Assembly (NCBI GenBank): GCA_937926445.1
Contig: CALBAK010000031.1
Span: 32,906-96,905 of the forward strand
Reading direction: 5' to 3'
From: an uncultured Alphaproteobacteria bacterium
Lineage (GTDB): Bacteria > Pseudomonadota > Alphaproteobacteria > Geminicoccales > Geminicoccaceae
DNA: 64,000 bases
Part shown: piece by piece, positions 27,536-36,307 of the stretch
Layout of the letters: each line of letters opens with the position of its first letter
Numbering within the stretch: the first letter of the stretch is position 1
The notes under the pieces: model-generated
Databases searched by the model: none
Seen by the model: the letters and a program-made list of their open reading frames with translations, nothing else
What the model was told of the DNA's origin: nothing
Translations under genes and position numbers: made by a program

Positions 27536-28120
27536 GTGCGCGAGGATCAGGAAGGGCGACATGGCCATTGCCCGCTCGGGCGGCGCGAGGTCGTGCTCGG
27601 GGGGGCGGCGCTATTGGTGGCCCCGGTCGGTGGTGCCGAGGCGGCCGACAACGAGCGGCGGCCGAGGGCCGGCGACGTGCTCGTGCACTCCATGGGTCCC
27701 AAAAAAGGCGCGCCCTTGCGCCTCGAGGACCTGCCGCTCGGCGGGCCCGGCGTGCTGGCCTTTCCACGGGACGAGGCGAGCGGCACGGTGCTCGACGGCT
27801 CGCGCTTCAACGAGGTCGTCGTCGTCCGGCTCGACCCCGCCACGCTCGGCGAAGAGACCCGCAAGGGAGCGGCAGAGGGCATCGTCGTCTACTCGGCCAT
27901 CTGCTCGCACGAAGCCTGCCCGGTCAACATGTGGAACGACCACGAGAAGACGCTCGTCTGCTCGTGTCACGGCAGCATGTACGACCCGCGCGAGAAGGCG
28001 GCCGTGGTGTTCGGTCCGGCGCCGCGCCGGCTCGCCCAGCTGCCGATCAAGCTCGAGGGGGGTGTGCTCGTGGCAACCGGACCGTTCGACGGCCGGGTCG
28101 GAGCGGTCCGGGCGGCCTGA
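27536..28120 (+). CDS. exported high-potential Rieske [2Fe-2S] protein
   Basis: A 194-residue protein starting at GTG with GGGAGG four bases upstream. An N-terminal RREVVLGGAALLVAPVGGAEA (residues 16-36) resembles a Tat signal. The cluster ligands are Cys123-x-His125 and Cys142-x-x-His145. Cys128 and Cys144 can form the stabilising disulfide, and Ser147 and Tyr149 (CHGSMYDP) match the hydrogen-bonding residues that raise the potential of bc1-type Rieske centres; GPAPRRLAQLP follows as in that family. It lacks a clear transmembrane anchor beyond the signal. It heads the cluster with the PQQ dehydrogenase and molybdenum oxidoreductase, so a role in their periplasmic electron transfer is likely but inferred. 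Confidence 0.88.
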   Translation: MREDQEGRHGHCPLGRREVVLGGAALLVAPVGGAEAADNERRPRAGDVLVHSMGPKKGAPLRLEDLPLGGPGVLAFPRDEASGTVLDGSRFNEVVVVRLDPATLGEETRKGAAEGIVVYSAICSHEACPVNMWNDHEKTLVCSCHGSMYDPREKAAVVFGPAPRRLAQLPIKLEGGVLVATGPFDGRVGAVRAA

Positions 28121-28230
28121 AGGGGGTGGGCGGCGTGGATCTCGGGGGAGGCTGACGAAATTCCGGCAGAGCGCGACGGCCGGCCGATCCAGGGCCGGCG
28201 GCGTGGCCGGTACAAGGGGAGGGAGACGGA

Positions 28231-29937
28231 GTGTCGAAGCGGACATTGCTCGCGGCCGCGGCCCTGATGGCCTCGGCGGCGTCGGTGCAAGCCTACACGC
28301 CGGTGACGGACGCGCGGCTCGCCAATCCGGAGCCGCACAATTGGCTCATGACGCGCGGCAACTACAAGGGCTGGAGCTACAGCCCGCTCGACCAGATCAA
28401 CACCAACAACGTCAAGAACCTGGCACCGGTCTGGACCTTCGCGACCGGCAAGCGCTCGGGCCACCAGTCGCCGCCGATCGTCAACGACGGCTACATGTTC
28501 ATCACCAACCCCGACAACCAGGTCATCGCGCTCGATGCTCGGACGGGCGAGGAAATCTGGCGCTTCCAGGGCCAGGGTCCGGAAGAGTTCAGCGCGCTCC
28601 ACAACACCAATCGCGGCGTGTCGCTCTACGACGACAAGGTCTACGTCGCGATGCTGTACGGCGACCTGGTGGCGCTGGATGCCAAGACCGGCAAGGTCGC
28701 CTGGAAGACCACCGTCGCCAATTGGAAAGTCGGCGAGTACATGACGATGGCGCCCTTGACCGTGAAGGGCAAGATCGTCGTCGGCATCTCGGGCGGCGAG
28801 TTCGGCGTGCGCGGCTTCATCGCCGCCTACGACGCCAAGACCGGCCAGCAGGCCTGGAAGACCTACACGATTCCGGCACCGGGCGAGCCCGGCAGCGAGA
28901 CCTGGCGCGGCGACGATTGGAAGCGCGGCGGTGCCGCGGCCTGGATGACGGGCAACTACGACGTCGAGACCAACACCATTTATTGGGGTGTGGGCAACGC
29001 CTCGCCCTGGTTCGGCGACCAGCGGCCCGGCGACAATCTCTACACCGCTTCGACCCTGGCGCTCGACGGCGACACCGGCAAGATCAAAGGCCATTTCCAG
29101 TACCACTGGAACGACAGCTGGGACTGGGACGAGATGAACGCGCCGACGCTGGTCGACTACCAGCACAACGGGCGCACCATCAAGGGCTTCATCAAGCCGG
29201 CCCGCAACGGCTATCTCTACTGGCTCGAGCGGTTGCAGAACGGCGGAATCGGCTTCGTCGACGCCAAACCCTACGTCTATCAGGACGTTTTCAAGAGCAT
29301 CGATCCGAAGACCGGGCGGCCGACCTACAACGAGGACAAGAAGCCGGGCACCGGCAAGCGGGCGGAGTTCTGTCCCTCGCTGTGGGGCGGGAAGGACTGG
29401 CCGTTCGAGGCCTACAATCCGAAGACCGGGATGGTCTACATTCCGGCAAACGACAATCACTGCGGCTTCCTCGAAGGGAAGGTGCAGGAGTACGTCGCGG
29501 GCAAGTGGTGGACCGGTGTCGACATTCCGGACATCGGTTTCACCGTGAAGAAGGACGCCAAGTCTTTCGGCGAGATCCAGGCTTGGGACATCGACGCGGG
29601 CAAGAAGGTCTGGAGCGTCCTCTACCCGAAGTCGATGAACTGGGGCTCGATACTGACGACCGCCGGTGGTCTCGTGTTCAACGGCGGCACGCAGGACCGG
29701 ATGTTCCGGGCCTACGACGCCCGCACCGGCGAGCAGCTCTGGCAGATCAAGACGAGCTCCGGGATCATCGCGCCCCCCTCGACCTACATGGTCGACGGCG
29801 TCCAGTACGTCGCGGTGCAGGCCGGCTGGGGCGTCGACCCGCAGTTCCAGCAGGGCCTGCTCTCCAACCTGATCCCCGGCTGGCCGAAGGCCACGACCGA
29901 GGGCGGGGTGCTCTGGGTGTTCGCGCTGCAGCGGTGA
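28231..29937 (+). CDS. PQQ-dependent alcohol dehydrogenase (methanol/ethanol type)
   Basis: A 568-residue periplasmic quinoprotein with Sec signal MSKRTLLAAAALMASAASVQ, starting at GTG 28231 behind GGGAGGGAG. It is an eight-bladed propeller with repeated tryptophan-docking motifs (LDARTGEEIWRFQGQ, DAKTGKVAWKT, DAKTGQQAWKT, DARTGEQLWQIK). Metal and PQQ ligands are Glu190 (GGEFGVRG), Asn256 (GVGNASPW) and catalytic Asp298 in NDSWDWDEMN. The extra Asp300, two residues on, matches lanthanide enzymes such as XoxF. No adjacent Cys-Cys disulfide and no haem CxxCH are present. It oxidises alcohols to aldehydes; the exact substrate is unknown. No xoxG/xoxJ genes are adjacent. Confidence 0.93.
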   Translation: MSKRTLLAAAALMASAASVQAYTPVTDARLANPEPHNWLMTRGNYKGWSYSPLDQINTNNVKNLAPVWTFATGKRSGHQSPPIVNDGYMFITNPDNQVIALDARTGEEIWRFQGQGPEEFSALHNTNRGVSLYDDKVYVAMLYGDLVALDAKTGKVAWKTTVANWKVGEYMTMAPLTVKGKIVVGISGGEFGVRGFIAAYDAKTGQQAWKTYTIPAPGEPGSETWRGDDWKRGGAAAWMTGNYDVETNTIYWGVGNASPWFGDQRPGDNLYTASTLALDGDTGKIKGHFQYHWNDSWDWDEMNAPTLVDYQHNGRTIKGFIKPARNGYLYWLERLQNGGIGFVDAKPYVYQDVFKSIDPKTGRPTYNEDKKPGTGKRAEFCPSLWGGKDWPFEAYNPKTGMVYIPANDNHCGFLEGKVQEYVAGKWWTGVDIPDIGFTVKKDAKSFGEIQAWDIDAGKKVWSVLYPKSMNWGSILTTAGGLVFNGGTQDRMFRAYDARTGEQLWQIKTSSGIIAPPSTYMVDGVQYVAVQAGWGVDPQFQQGLLSNLIPGWPKATTEGGVLWVFALQR

Positions 29938-30018
29938 GCCGGGCGGGTCGGGGCGGCCGCGGCAGCCCCGACCCGCTCGCGGCGCACGGAATGGGGCGAG
30001 ACAGGGAGTCGGGCGAGG

Positions 30019-30462
30019 ATGAACGCACCGAGCAGAACGGCGACGGCCGCGGCGGCGCTGTCGATCGCGCTGGCGTTCGCGGCCGCACCGGTCCGCGCCG
30101 GAGACGACGGACCGATCCGGGTCGAGGTGGGCGAGGCGAAAGGTCCGGTCGGCAAGCCCACCGAACTCGTCGCACGGCTCACCATCGAGAAGGGCTACCG
30201 GTTCATCGAGCCACCTCCGCGCGGCAACCGGGTGATCGAGCTCTCCGCCGCCGACCAGCAGGTGGAGTTCGCGCGGCGCGTCTTCCGCGGTAAGACCGAA
30301 GACGGTTCGGTGACCTTCCGGCTCGAGGTGACACCGAAGAGCGCGGGGCCTCACCCGATCAACGGCGTCTTCCGGGTGAGTTACGTCACGGAGATGGGCG
30401 ACAGCTACCATCTTCGTCACGTCTCGTTGCCCATGATGACCACGGTGACCGGCATCGAATAG
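30019..30462 (+). CDS. small periplasmic beta-sandwich-like protein of unknown function
   Basis: A 147-residue protein with a clear Sec signal, TAAAALSIALAFAAAPVRAG. The mature part is all-beta in character: GPIRVEVGEAKGPVGKPTEL, ARLTIEKGYRFIEPPPRGNR, VTFRLEVTPKSAGPHPINGV, FRVSYVTEMGDSYHLRHVSL. The pattern recalls Ig-like periplasmic domains such as the DsbD alpha domain or SoxYZ-like modules, but I see no cysteine, so no redox role is indicated. It sits between the PQQ dehydrogenase and the aldehyde oxidoreductase genes and is probably an accessory or assembly protein for one of them. I do not recognise the family. Confidence 0.7.
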   Translation: MNAPSRTATAAAALSIALAFAAAPVRAGDDGPIRVEVGEAKGPVGKPTELVARLTIEKGYRFIEPPPRGNRVIELSAADQQVEFARRVFRGKTEDGSVTFRLEVTPKSAGPHPINGVFRVSYVTEMGDSYHLRHVSLPMMTTVTGIE

Positions 30463-30627
30463 CCGGCCGGGCCCGGCCCGGCCCCCCGGCGCGCCCGCCG
30501 GGAGGCGGCCGGGCGTCTTGAGGGAGAATGCGACGCCGCGACCGCGGACCCGATGGTGGTGCCGGTGCGCGGTTCCGACCCGGGTCGGGGCGCAGCCCCG
30601 GGTGTTTCGCCGAGGGAGGCACGGCAG

Positions 30628-31083
30628 ATGGCGATCAAGCTCACCCTCAACGGCCGTGAGGTCACGGTCGACGCGCCCGGCGACATGCCGATCCTGTGGG
30701 CGTTGCGCGACATTCTGAACCTCACGGGCACCAAGTACGGTTGCGGCATCGGTGCCTGCGGCGCCTGTACGATCCACATGGACGGCAAGGCGGTGCTGGG
30801 CTGCGTGGTGCGGCTCGAAGAGGCCGCCGGGCGCAAGATCACGACGATCGAGGGGCTCGACCCGGACGGCAACCATCCGGTGCAGAAGGCCTGGGCCCAG
30901 CTCGGCGTGCCGCAATGCGGCTATTGCCAGCCGGGCCAGATCATGCGCGCCGCGGCCCTGCTCGCCGAGAAGAAGAACCCGACCGACGCCGAGATCGACG
31001 AGGCGATGGCCGGCAACATCTGCCGCTGCGGCTGCTACCAGCGGATCCACGCGGCGATCCGATTGGCCGCTACGGGAGTGTGA
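30628..31083 (+). CDS. iorA: [2Fe-2S] small subunit of a molybdenum aldehyde oxidoreductase (IorA type)
   Basis: A 151-residue protein starting at ATG 30628 behind GAGGGAGG. The plant-ferredoxin-type cluster uses Cys39, Cys44, Cys47 and Cys59 ([18 protein letters not shown] ... GC). The C-terminal helical cluster uses Cys97, Cys100, Cys132 and Cys134 ([22 protein letters not shown]). This is the classic CoxS/IorA layout of the xanthine-oxidase family. It has no signal peptide, so it is probably exported folded together with the Tat-tagged large subunit. Its gene ends 4 bp before that of the large subunit. It passes electrons from the molybdenum site to an outside acceptor. Confidence 0.93.
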   Translation: MAIKLTLNGREVTVDAPGDMPILWALRDILNLTGTKYGCGIGACGACTIHMDGKAVLGCVVRLEEAAGRKITTIEGLDPDGNHPVQKAWAQLGVPQCGYCQPGQIMRAAALLAEKKNPTDAEIDEAMAGNICRCGCYQRIHAAIRLAATGV

Positions 31084-31087
31084 GACC

Positions 31088-33433
31088 ATGACGCTCGAGA
31101 GCTTCGTGAGCCTGCGGGCGCTGCAGGCCCCGCGGCGGTCGGCGGCCCCGCTCGCCATCGTCAACGTCAGCCGGCGCTCGATGCTGAAAGCGTTGGGCCT
31201 CGCCGGCACCTTCACGCTGATGACGCCACTCGGTGCCGGCGCCTACGAGCCCTACCCGACCGGCGGCGAAGCGATGCCGCGCGGGCTCGTCTGGGATCCG
31301 AAGGTGTTCGTCTCGATCGCCCCGGACGGCACGGTGACGATCGTCGCACACCGCTCGGAGATGGGCACGGGCTCGCGCACGAGCCTGCCCATGGTGCTGG
31401 CCGACGAGATGGGCGCCGATTGGGCCAAGGTGAAGATCATCCAGGCTCCCGGCGACGAGCCGACCTACGGCAACCAGGATACCGACGGTTCGCGCTCGAT
31501 GCGCCATCACATCCAGTCGATGCGGGTGATGGGTGCCGCGGTCCGCACCATGCTCGAGCAGGCCGCGGCCAAAGCCTGGGGCCTGCAGCCGAGCCAGGTC
31601 GAGGCTCGGATCCACGAGGTGGTGGAGAAGGGTGGCGCGCGCCGCGCCGGCTTCGGCGAGCTCGCCAAGGCGGCAATGGACCTGCCGGTTCCGGCAATCG
31701 GGGACCTCGTGCTCAAGCCCGAGAGCGCCTTCCGCTACATCGGCAAGGGCAACGTGCCGCTGTACGACATGAAGGCGATCGTCACGGGGCGGGCGATCTA
31801 CGGCTCCGACGTGCGCCGGCCGGGACAACTCTACGCGGTCGTCGCCCGTCCGCCGGTCTATGGCGGCAAGGCGAAATCCTGGGACGCGGCCGCCGCGAAG
31901 GCGGTGCCGGGCGTGGTCGAGGTGATCGAGATCCCGGGCACGCCGGCACCCGCCGCCTTCATGCCGATGGGTGGCGTGGCGGTGGTCGCGAAGACCACCT
32001 GGGCGGCGATGCAGGGCCGCGAGAAGCTCAACGTCCAGTGGGAGGACGGGCCCAACGCGTCCTACGACAGCAGCGCCTACCACAAGGAGATGTCGGCGGT
32101 CGCGGCGAAGCCCGGCAAGGTGGTGCGCAACCAGGGTGACGTCGAGGGCGCGTTCGGCAAAGCGGCCAAAGTGATCACGGCCGAGTACTATCAGCCGCAC
32201 ATGGCGCACACCTCGATGGAGACCCCGCAGGCACTGGCCATCGTCAAGGACGGCCGCTGCGAGTGCTGGGCTCCGGCCCAGTCGCCCTATGCGGTCCGCA
32301 CCGATCTCGCCAAGTTCCTGGGCTTGGACGTTGCCGACGTGACCGTCCACGTGACGCTTCTGGGTGGAGGTTTCGGCCGGAAGTCGAAGGGCGATTTCGC
32401 GCTCGAGGCGGCCTATCTCTCGAAGGCGATGGGCGGGGCGCCGGTCCAGCTGACCTGGACCCGCGAGGACGACATCCGCAACTCTTATTATCACACGACC
32501 TCGGTCGAGCGGATCGAGGCCGGGATCGACACCAACGGCAAGGTGGTGGCCTGGCGGCACCGCAGCGTGGCGCCGACGATTCTCTCGACGTTCGAGGATT
32601 CGGAGTACCAATTCGCGATCGAGCTCGGGATGGGGCTGGTCGACAACCCGTTCGACATCCCGAACATCCGTTGCGAGAACGGGCCGATCAAGAACCATGT
32701 CCGAATCGGCTGGTTCCGCTCGGTCTCGAACATACCGCGGGCCTGGGCGGTGCAGAGCTTCGTGTGCGAACTCGCCCACGAGCTCAAGCGCGACCACAAG
32801 GAGTTCCTGCTCGAGCTCCTGGGACCGCCGCGCAAGATCGACCCGGTGGCCGCCGGGATCGAGGGAGAGCTCTGGAACTACGGCGATCCCTACGCGGTCT
32901 ACCCGATCGACACCGGACGGCTTCGGGCGGTGGTCGAGCTCGCCTGCGAGAAGGCGGGCTGGGGCAGGAAGATGGCGCCGCGGACCGGGCTCGGGCTCGC
33001 CGTGCACCGGAGCTTCCTCACCTATGTGGCGAGCGTGGTCGAAGTCGCGGTAGCGAAGGACGGCACGGTGACGATCCCGCGGATCGACACCGCGGTCGAC
33101 TGCGGCTTCGCGGCCAATCCTGAGCGGATCCGGGCGCAGTTCGAAGGTGCCGCCGTGATGGGACAGACGCTCTGCTTCCATTCGGCCGTGACCTTCAAGA
33201 ACGGCCGCGCCGAGCAGTCGAACTATCACGACTACGAGATGGTGCGGATGACCAACTATCCCCGCCAGGTCAACGTTCACATCGTCCCGCATCCCTTCTC
33301 GGTGCCGGCGGCGGGCGTGGGCGAACCGGGCGTGCCGCCGATCGCACCGGCGATCGCGAACGCGATCTTCGCGGCGACCGGCAAACGGATCCGCGATCTG
33401 CCGATCGACACCAAGGCGCTGCGCGAGGCCTGA
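31088..33433 (+). CDS. iorB: molybdopterin-binding large subunit of aldehyde/isoquinoline oxidoreductase (IorB type)
   Basis: A 781-residue protein from ATG 31088. A twin-arginine motif SRRSMLKALGLAGTFTLMTP lies near residues 22-41. Molybdopterin-binding segments include EMGTGSRTSLPMVLADEM, LGGGFGRKSKGDFALEAAYL and NHVRIGWFRSVSNIPRAWA. The active-site Glu is in AAGVGEPGVPPIAPAIANAI near the end. The order, with two halves and no FAD domain, fits the IorB/AldH branch that oxidises aldehydes or N-heterocycles in the periplasm. Downstream of a PQQ alcohol dehydrogenase, aldehyde oxidation is the likelier role. These enzymes often use a cytochrome c subunit; none is encoded here. Confidence 0.93.
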   Translation: MTLESFVSLRALQAPRRSAAPLAIVNVSRRSMLKALGLAGTFTLMTPLGAGAYEPYPTGGEAMPRGLVWDPKVFVSIAPDGTVTIVAHRSEMGTGSRTSLPMVLADEMGADWAKVKIIQAPGDEPTYGNQDTDGSRSMRHHIQSMRVMGAAVRTMLEQAAAKAWGLQPSQVEARIHEVVEKGGARRAGFGELAKAAMDLPVPAIGDLVLKPESAFRYIGKGNVPLYDMKAIVTGRAIYGSDVRRPGQLYAVVARPPVYGGKAKSWDAAAAKAVPGVVEVIEIPGTPAPAAFMPMGGVAVVAKTTWAAMQGREKLNVQWEDGPNASYDSSAYHKEMSAVAAKPGKVVRNQGDVEGAFGKAAKVITAEYYQPHMAHTSMETPQALAIVKDGRCECWAPAQSPYAVRTDLAKFLGLDVADVTVHVTLLGGGFGRKSKGDFALEAAYLSKAMGGAPVQLTWTREDDIRNSYYHTTSVERIEAGIDTNGKVVAWRHRSVAPTILSTFEDSEYQFAIELGMGLVDNPFDIPNIRCENGPIKNHVRIGWFRSVSNIPRAWAVQSFVCELAHELKRDHKEFLLELLGPPRKIDPVAAGIEGELWNYGDPYAVYPIDTGRLRAVVELACEKAGWGRKMAPRTGLGLAVHRSFLTYVASVVEVAVAKDGTVTIPRIDTAVDCGFAANPERIRAQFEGAAVMGQTLCFHSAVTFKNGRAEQSNYHDYEMVRMTNYPRQVNVHIVPHPFSVPAAGVGEPGVPPIAPAIANAIFAATGKRIRDLPIDTKALREA

Positions 33434-33458
33434 GCCGACCGCGACGCGTCTTTCCGAG

Positions 33459-33487
33459 GGGGCGCCGCTTCGCCGGCGCCCCTTTTT
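33459..33487 (+). terminator. rho-independent terminator after iorB
   Basis: GGGGCGCCG (33459-33467), a 6-base loop and CGGCGCCCC (33474-33482) form a perfect 9-bp stem followed by TTTTT (33483-33487). It starts 26 bp after the iorB stop and closes the Rieske/PQQ/molybdenum cluster. Confidence 0.92.
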
Positions 33488-33611
33488 CTTGCCGGCTCCC
33501 CGATCGGCGGGCGATCCGGTGGTCCGAGGACCGACCGATCGCGCTCTTCCATGACCGGAACGGCGCTTCTAGCATCGCCTGCGAGGCCATCGTGGGGGTC
33601 GGGGAGCCGGG

Positions 33612-34916
33612 GTGGAGCAGCTCGTCGAGACCGCGATCTTCCTGCTCGTTCTCTTCCTCTTCCTGGGCTCGGGGCTCTGGATCGGGCTCGCGCTTCTGGG
33701 CGTGGCACTCGTCGGGATGTGGCTCTTCACGAGCCGACCGGCAGGCGACGCCATGATCACGACGATCTGGAGCGCCGCTTCCTCCTGGACGCTCACGGCA
33801 CTCCCACTCTTCATCTGGATGGGCGAAATCCTCTTCCGCACCCGGCTCTCGGAAGACATGTTCAAGGGCCTCGCTCCCTGGGTCGCGGGCCTCCCCGGGC
33901 GGCTCCTCCACACCAACGTCGTGGGCTGCACGATCTTCGCCGCGGTCTCGGGCTCCTCGGCCGCGACCAGCGCCACGATCGGCAAGATGACGATCCCCGA
34001 ACTCGCTCGCCGCGGCTATCCGGACGGCATCGCGATCGGCTCCTTGGCCGGAGCTGGCACCCTCGGCCTCATGATCCCGCCGTCTCTGACCATGATCGTC
34101 TACGGGGTGGCGGTGAACGAATCGATCGCTGCATTGTTCATGGCCGGGGTCTTTCCCGGGATCGTCCTGGCACTGCTCTTCATGGGCTATGTCATGGGCT
34201 GGGCGATCTTCAACCGCGATCGGATTCCGCCCGAGCCGATTCTGCCCTTGGCCGAGCGCCTCGCCGCCTCGCGCTCGCTCTTGCCCGTGCTCGGCCTCAT
34301 TCTGGCCGTGCTCGGCTCGATCTACACCGGGATCGCCACCGCCACCGAGGCGGCGGCGCTCGGGGTCGTGGGCGCGCTCGCGATCGCCTGGGCGCAGGGG
34401 GCCCTCGGCCGCGACAGTTTCCTCGAGAGCCTCATGGGGGCGGTCCGTACCTCGGCGATGATCGCCTTCATCTTGATGGGTGCTTCCTTCCTTTCGCTCG
34501 CCATGGGGTTCACCGGCATTCCGCGGGCGCTCGCCCAGGCGATCGCTGCCCTCGAGCTCTCGCCGCTCACCCTGATCGCCGCCCTCACCCTGTTCTACGT
34601 CGTGCTGGGCTGCTTCCTCGACGGTATCTCGGCGATCGTGCTCACCATGGCGGTGATCGAGCCGATGGTCCGGGCCGCCGGCATCGATCTCCTCTGGTTC
34701 GGAATCTTCGTCGTGGTCGTGGTCGAAATGGCCCAGATCACCCCGCCCGTGGGCTTCAACCTGTTCGTGCTGCAGGGCATGACCGGCCGGCAGATCACCT
34801 GGATCGCCCGCGAGGCCTTCCCCTTCTTCCTGCTCATGGTGCTCATGGTGGCGATCCTCGTGGCTTTTCCCGCCCTCGCCACCTGGCTGCCGGCACAGAT
34901 GCGGGGCGGCGGCTGA
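33612..34916 (+). CDS. dctM: TRAP transporter large permease (DctM)
   Basis: A 434-residue protein with about 11-12 hydrophobic segments. DctM signatures are ALPLFIWMGEILFRTRLSED, GRLLHTNVVGCTIFAAVSGSSAATSATIGK as VGCTIFAAVSGSSAATSATI, GSLAGAGTLGLMIPPSLTMI, YTGIATATEAAALGVVGAL, LGCFLDGISAIVLTMAVIEP and QITPPVGFNLFVLQGM. It moves organic acids with sodium using a periplasmic DctP partner. Neither DctP nor the small DctQ subunit is next to it, so partners must be elsewhere. It starts at GTG 33612 just after GGGG. Its stop overlaps the putative start of the MATE gene. Confidence 0.94.
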   Translation: MEQLVETAIFLLVLFLFLGSGLWIGLALLGVALVGMWLFTSRPAGDAMITTIWSAASSWTLTALPLFIWMGEILFRTRLSEDMFKGLAPWVAGLPGRLLHTNVVGCTIFAAVSGSSAATSATIGKMTIPELARRGYPDGIAIGSLAGAGTLGLMIPPSLTMIVYGVAVNESIAALFMAGVFPGIVLALLFMGYVMGWAIFNRDRIPPEPILPLAERLAASRSLLPVLGLILAVLGSIYTGIATATEAAALGVVGALAIAWAQGALGRDSFLESLMGAVRTSAMIAFILMGASFLSLAMGFTGIPRALAQAIAALELSPLTLIAALTLFYVVLGCFLDGISAIVLTMAVIEPMVRAAGIDLLWFGIFVVVVVEMAQITPPVGFNLFVLQGMTGRQITWIAREAFPFFLLMVLMVAILVAFPALATWLPAQMRGGG

Positions 34917-36265
34917 GCCCCCTCGCGGGGCCGCCCACCCGGCATCTGCGCGAGACCGTCCGGCTCGCGCTGCCGGTGATGGCGGCACGGGTGGGCCAGC
35001 TCGCCCTGGTGACGGTCGACACCGTGATGACCGGGCGTTTCGCGGCCGAGGATCTGGCGGCCTACGCGCTCGCTCAGGCGGTGTTCATGACCCTCATGCT
35101 GCTCGGCATGGGGCTGGTGACCGGGACCGTCGTCCTCGTCGCGCAGGCCGACGGCGCCGGCCGCCCGCGCGAATGCGGCACGATCTGGCGGACCGCGCTG
35201 GTCGATGCGCTCTTCCTGGGTGCCGGGATGGCGCTCCTCCTCCTGCCCGGCCCCTGGATCCTGCGCGCCCTCGGGCAGGAGCCGGCCCTCGCGGAAGCGG
35301 GCGGCAGGACCCTGCGCATGCTGGCGCTCGGCCTGCCGGGTCTCTTGGCCTTCCAGGTCACAAGCTTCTTTCTCGAGGGGATCCGCCGGCCCTATCTGGC
35401 CGTGTTCGTGATGCTCGCCGGTAACCTCGCCAACCTCGCTCTGAACGCGGTCTTGATCGAGGGCCGGCTCGGGCTGCCGGCGATGGGGGCGGCGGGTGCC
35501 GCGCTCGCGACCTCGCTCGTGCGGACCGCAATGGCGGTGGCGCTCGCCCTGCTCGCGCTCCGCTTGCCGGCGGCTAGGGCCTACGGCCTTCTGGGACCGC
35601 CCGTGTCGGTGCCGCGGCTACGCCGGCGGCTCTTCGCCCTCGGTGTACCGGTGGCCGCCTCGCAGGGCCTCGAGAGCACTGCCTTCAACCTGTTGATCGT
35701 CATGGCCGGCTGGCTCGGCGCCACGGCGCTCGCGAGCTTCCAGATCCTGTTGAACCTCACGGCCCTCGTCTACATGCTGACGATCGGCGTTTCGACCGCC
35801 ACCGCGGTCCGGGTGGGGGCCGCGGTCGGACGGCGGGCGCTCGGCGAGGCGACGGCCGCTGCCGGCACGGGACTGGTGGCCGGTCTCTTCGCGACCGGGC
35901 TCCTCGCCCTCCTGCTCGTCCTGGCACGCGGGCCCGTGCTCGGGGCCTACAGCGCCGATCCGGCCGTGCTCGCCCTCGCTTCGCCGGTCGTGTTGCTCCT
36001 GCCGCCGGCCCTCCTCTTCGACTGCGCCCAGGGGGTGCTCGGTGGGGCGCTGCGCGGCGGCTCGGACGTACGCCTGCCCGCGCTCCTCTATCTCCTGGCC
36101 TTCTGGGGTGTGCAGCTTCCCGCCGCCTGGGCGTTCGCCTTTCCGGGCGGGCTCGGTGTGGCCGGGCTCGTGCTCGGGATCCTGGCCGGCTGTGCGGTCG
36201 CGACGCTGCTCCTGGGTGGTCGCCTCCGTCTGCTGTTGCGCAGTGGCCGCCTCGCCCCGGCGTGA
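34913..36265 (+). CDS. MATE-family multidrug/sodium antiporter
   Basis: A protein of about 450 residues with twelve predicted helices in two similar halves. MATE features are LALPVMAARVGQLALVTVDT with VMTGRFAAEDLAAYALAQAV, TGTVVLVAQADGAGRPRECG, and in the second half GVPVAASQGLESTAFNLLIV and TIGVSTATAVRVGAAVGRR. The start is unsure. The first in-frame GTG (34976) would cut the first helix, whereas CTG 34913, overlapping the TRAP stop as CTGA, gives the usual length, so I use it. Probably exports cationic compounds. Confidence 0.88.
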   Translation: MSPLAGPPTRHLRETVRLALPVMAARVGQLALVTVDTVMTGRFAAEDLAAYALAQAVFMTLMLLGMGLVTGTVVLVAQADGAGRPRECGTIWRTALVDALFLGAGMALLLLPGPWILRALGQEPALAEAGGRTLRMLALGLPGLLAFQVTSFFLEGIRRPYLAVFVMLAGNLANLALNAVLIEGRLGLPAMGAAGAALATSLVRTAMAVALALLALRLPAARAYGLLGPPVSVPRLRRRLFALGVPVAASQGLESTAFNLLIVMAGWLGATALASFQILLNLTALVYMLTIGVSTATAVRVGAAVGRRALGEATAAAGTGLVAGLFATGLLALLLVLARGPVLGAYSADPAVLALASPVVLLLPPALLFDCAQGVLGGALRGGSDVRLPALLYLLAFWGVQLPAAWAFAFPGGLGVAGLVLGILAGCAVATLLLGGRLRLLLRSGRLAPA

Positions 36266-36307
36266 AGCGCTCGCCGCCGCGCTCGCCGCCCGCTATAGCC
36301 TGCTCCC

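Noticed and set aside
30570..30610. GC hairpin (CGGGGC-GCA-GCCCCG) before iorA as a terminator
   Set aside because: Short stem in very GC-rich sequence with no T-run, and the downstream genes clearly belong to the same cluster.
27967..31215. A 1082-codon minus-strand frame opposite the Rieske/PQQ/iorA genes
   Set aside because: It mirrors three well-supported genes, has no recognisable motif and His/Arg/Asp/Val-rich composition typical of antisense frames.
31070..33292. A 740-codon minus-strand frame opposite iorB
   Set aside because: Shadow of iorB in the complementary frame; composition and lack of domains rule it out.
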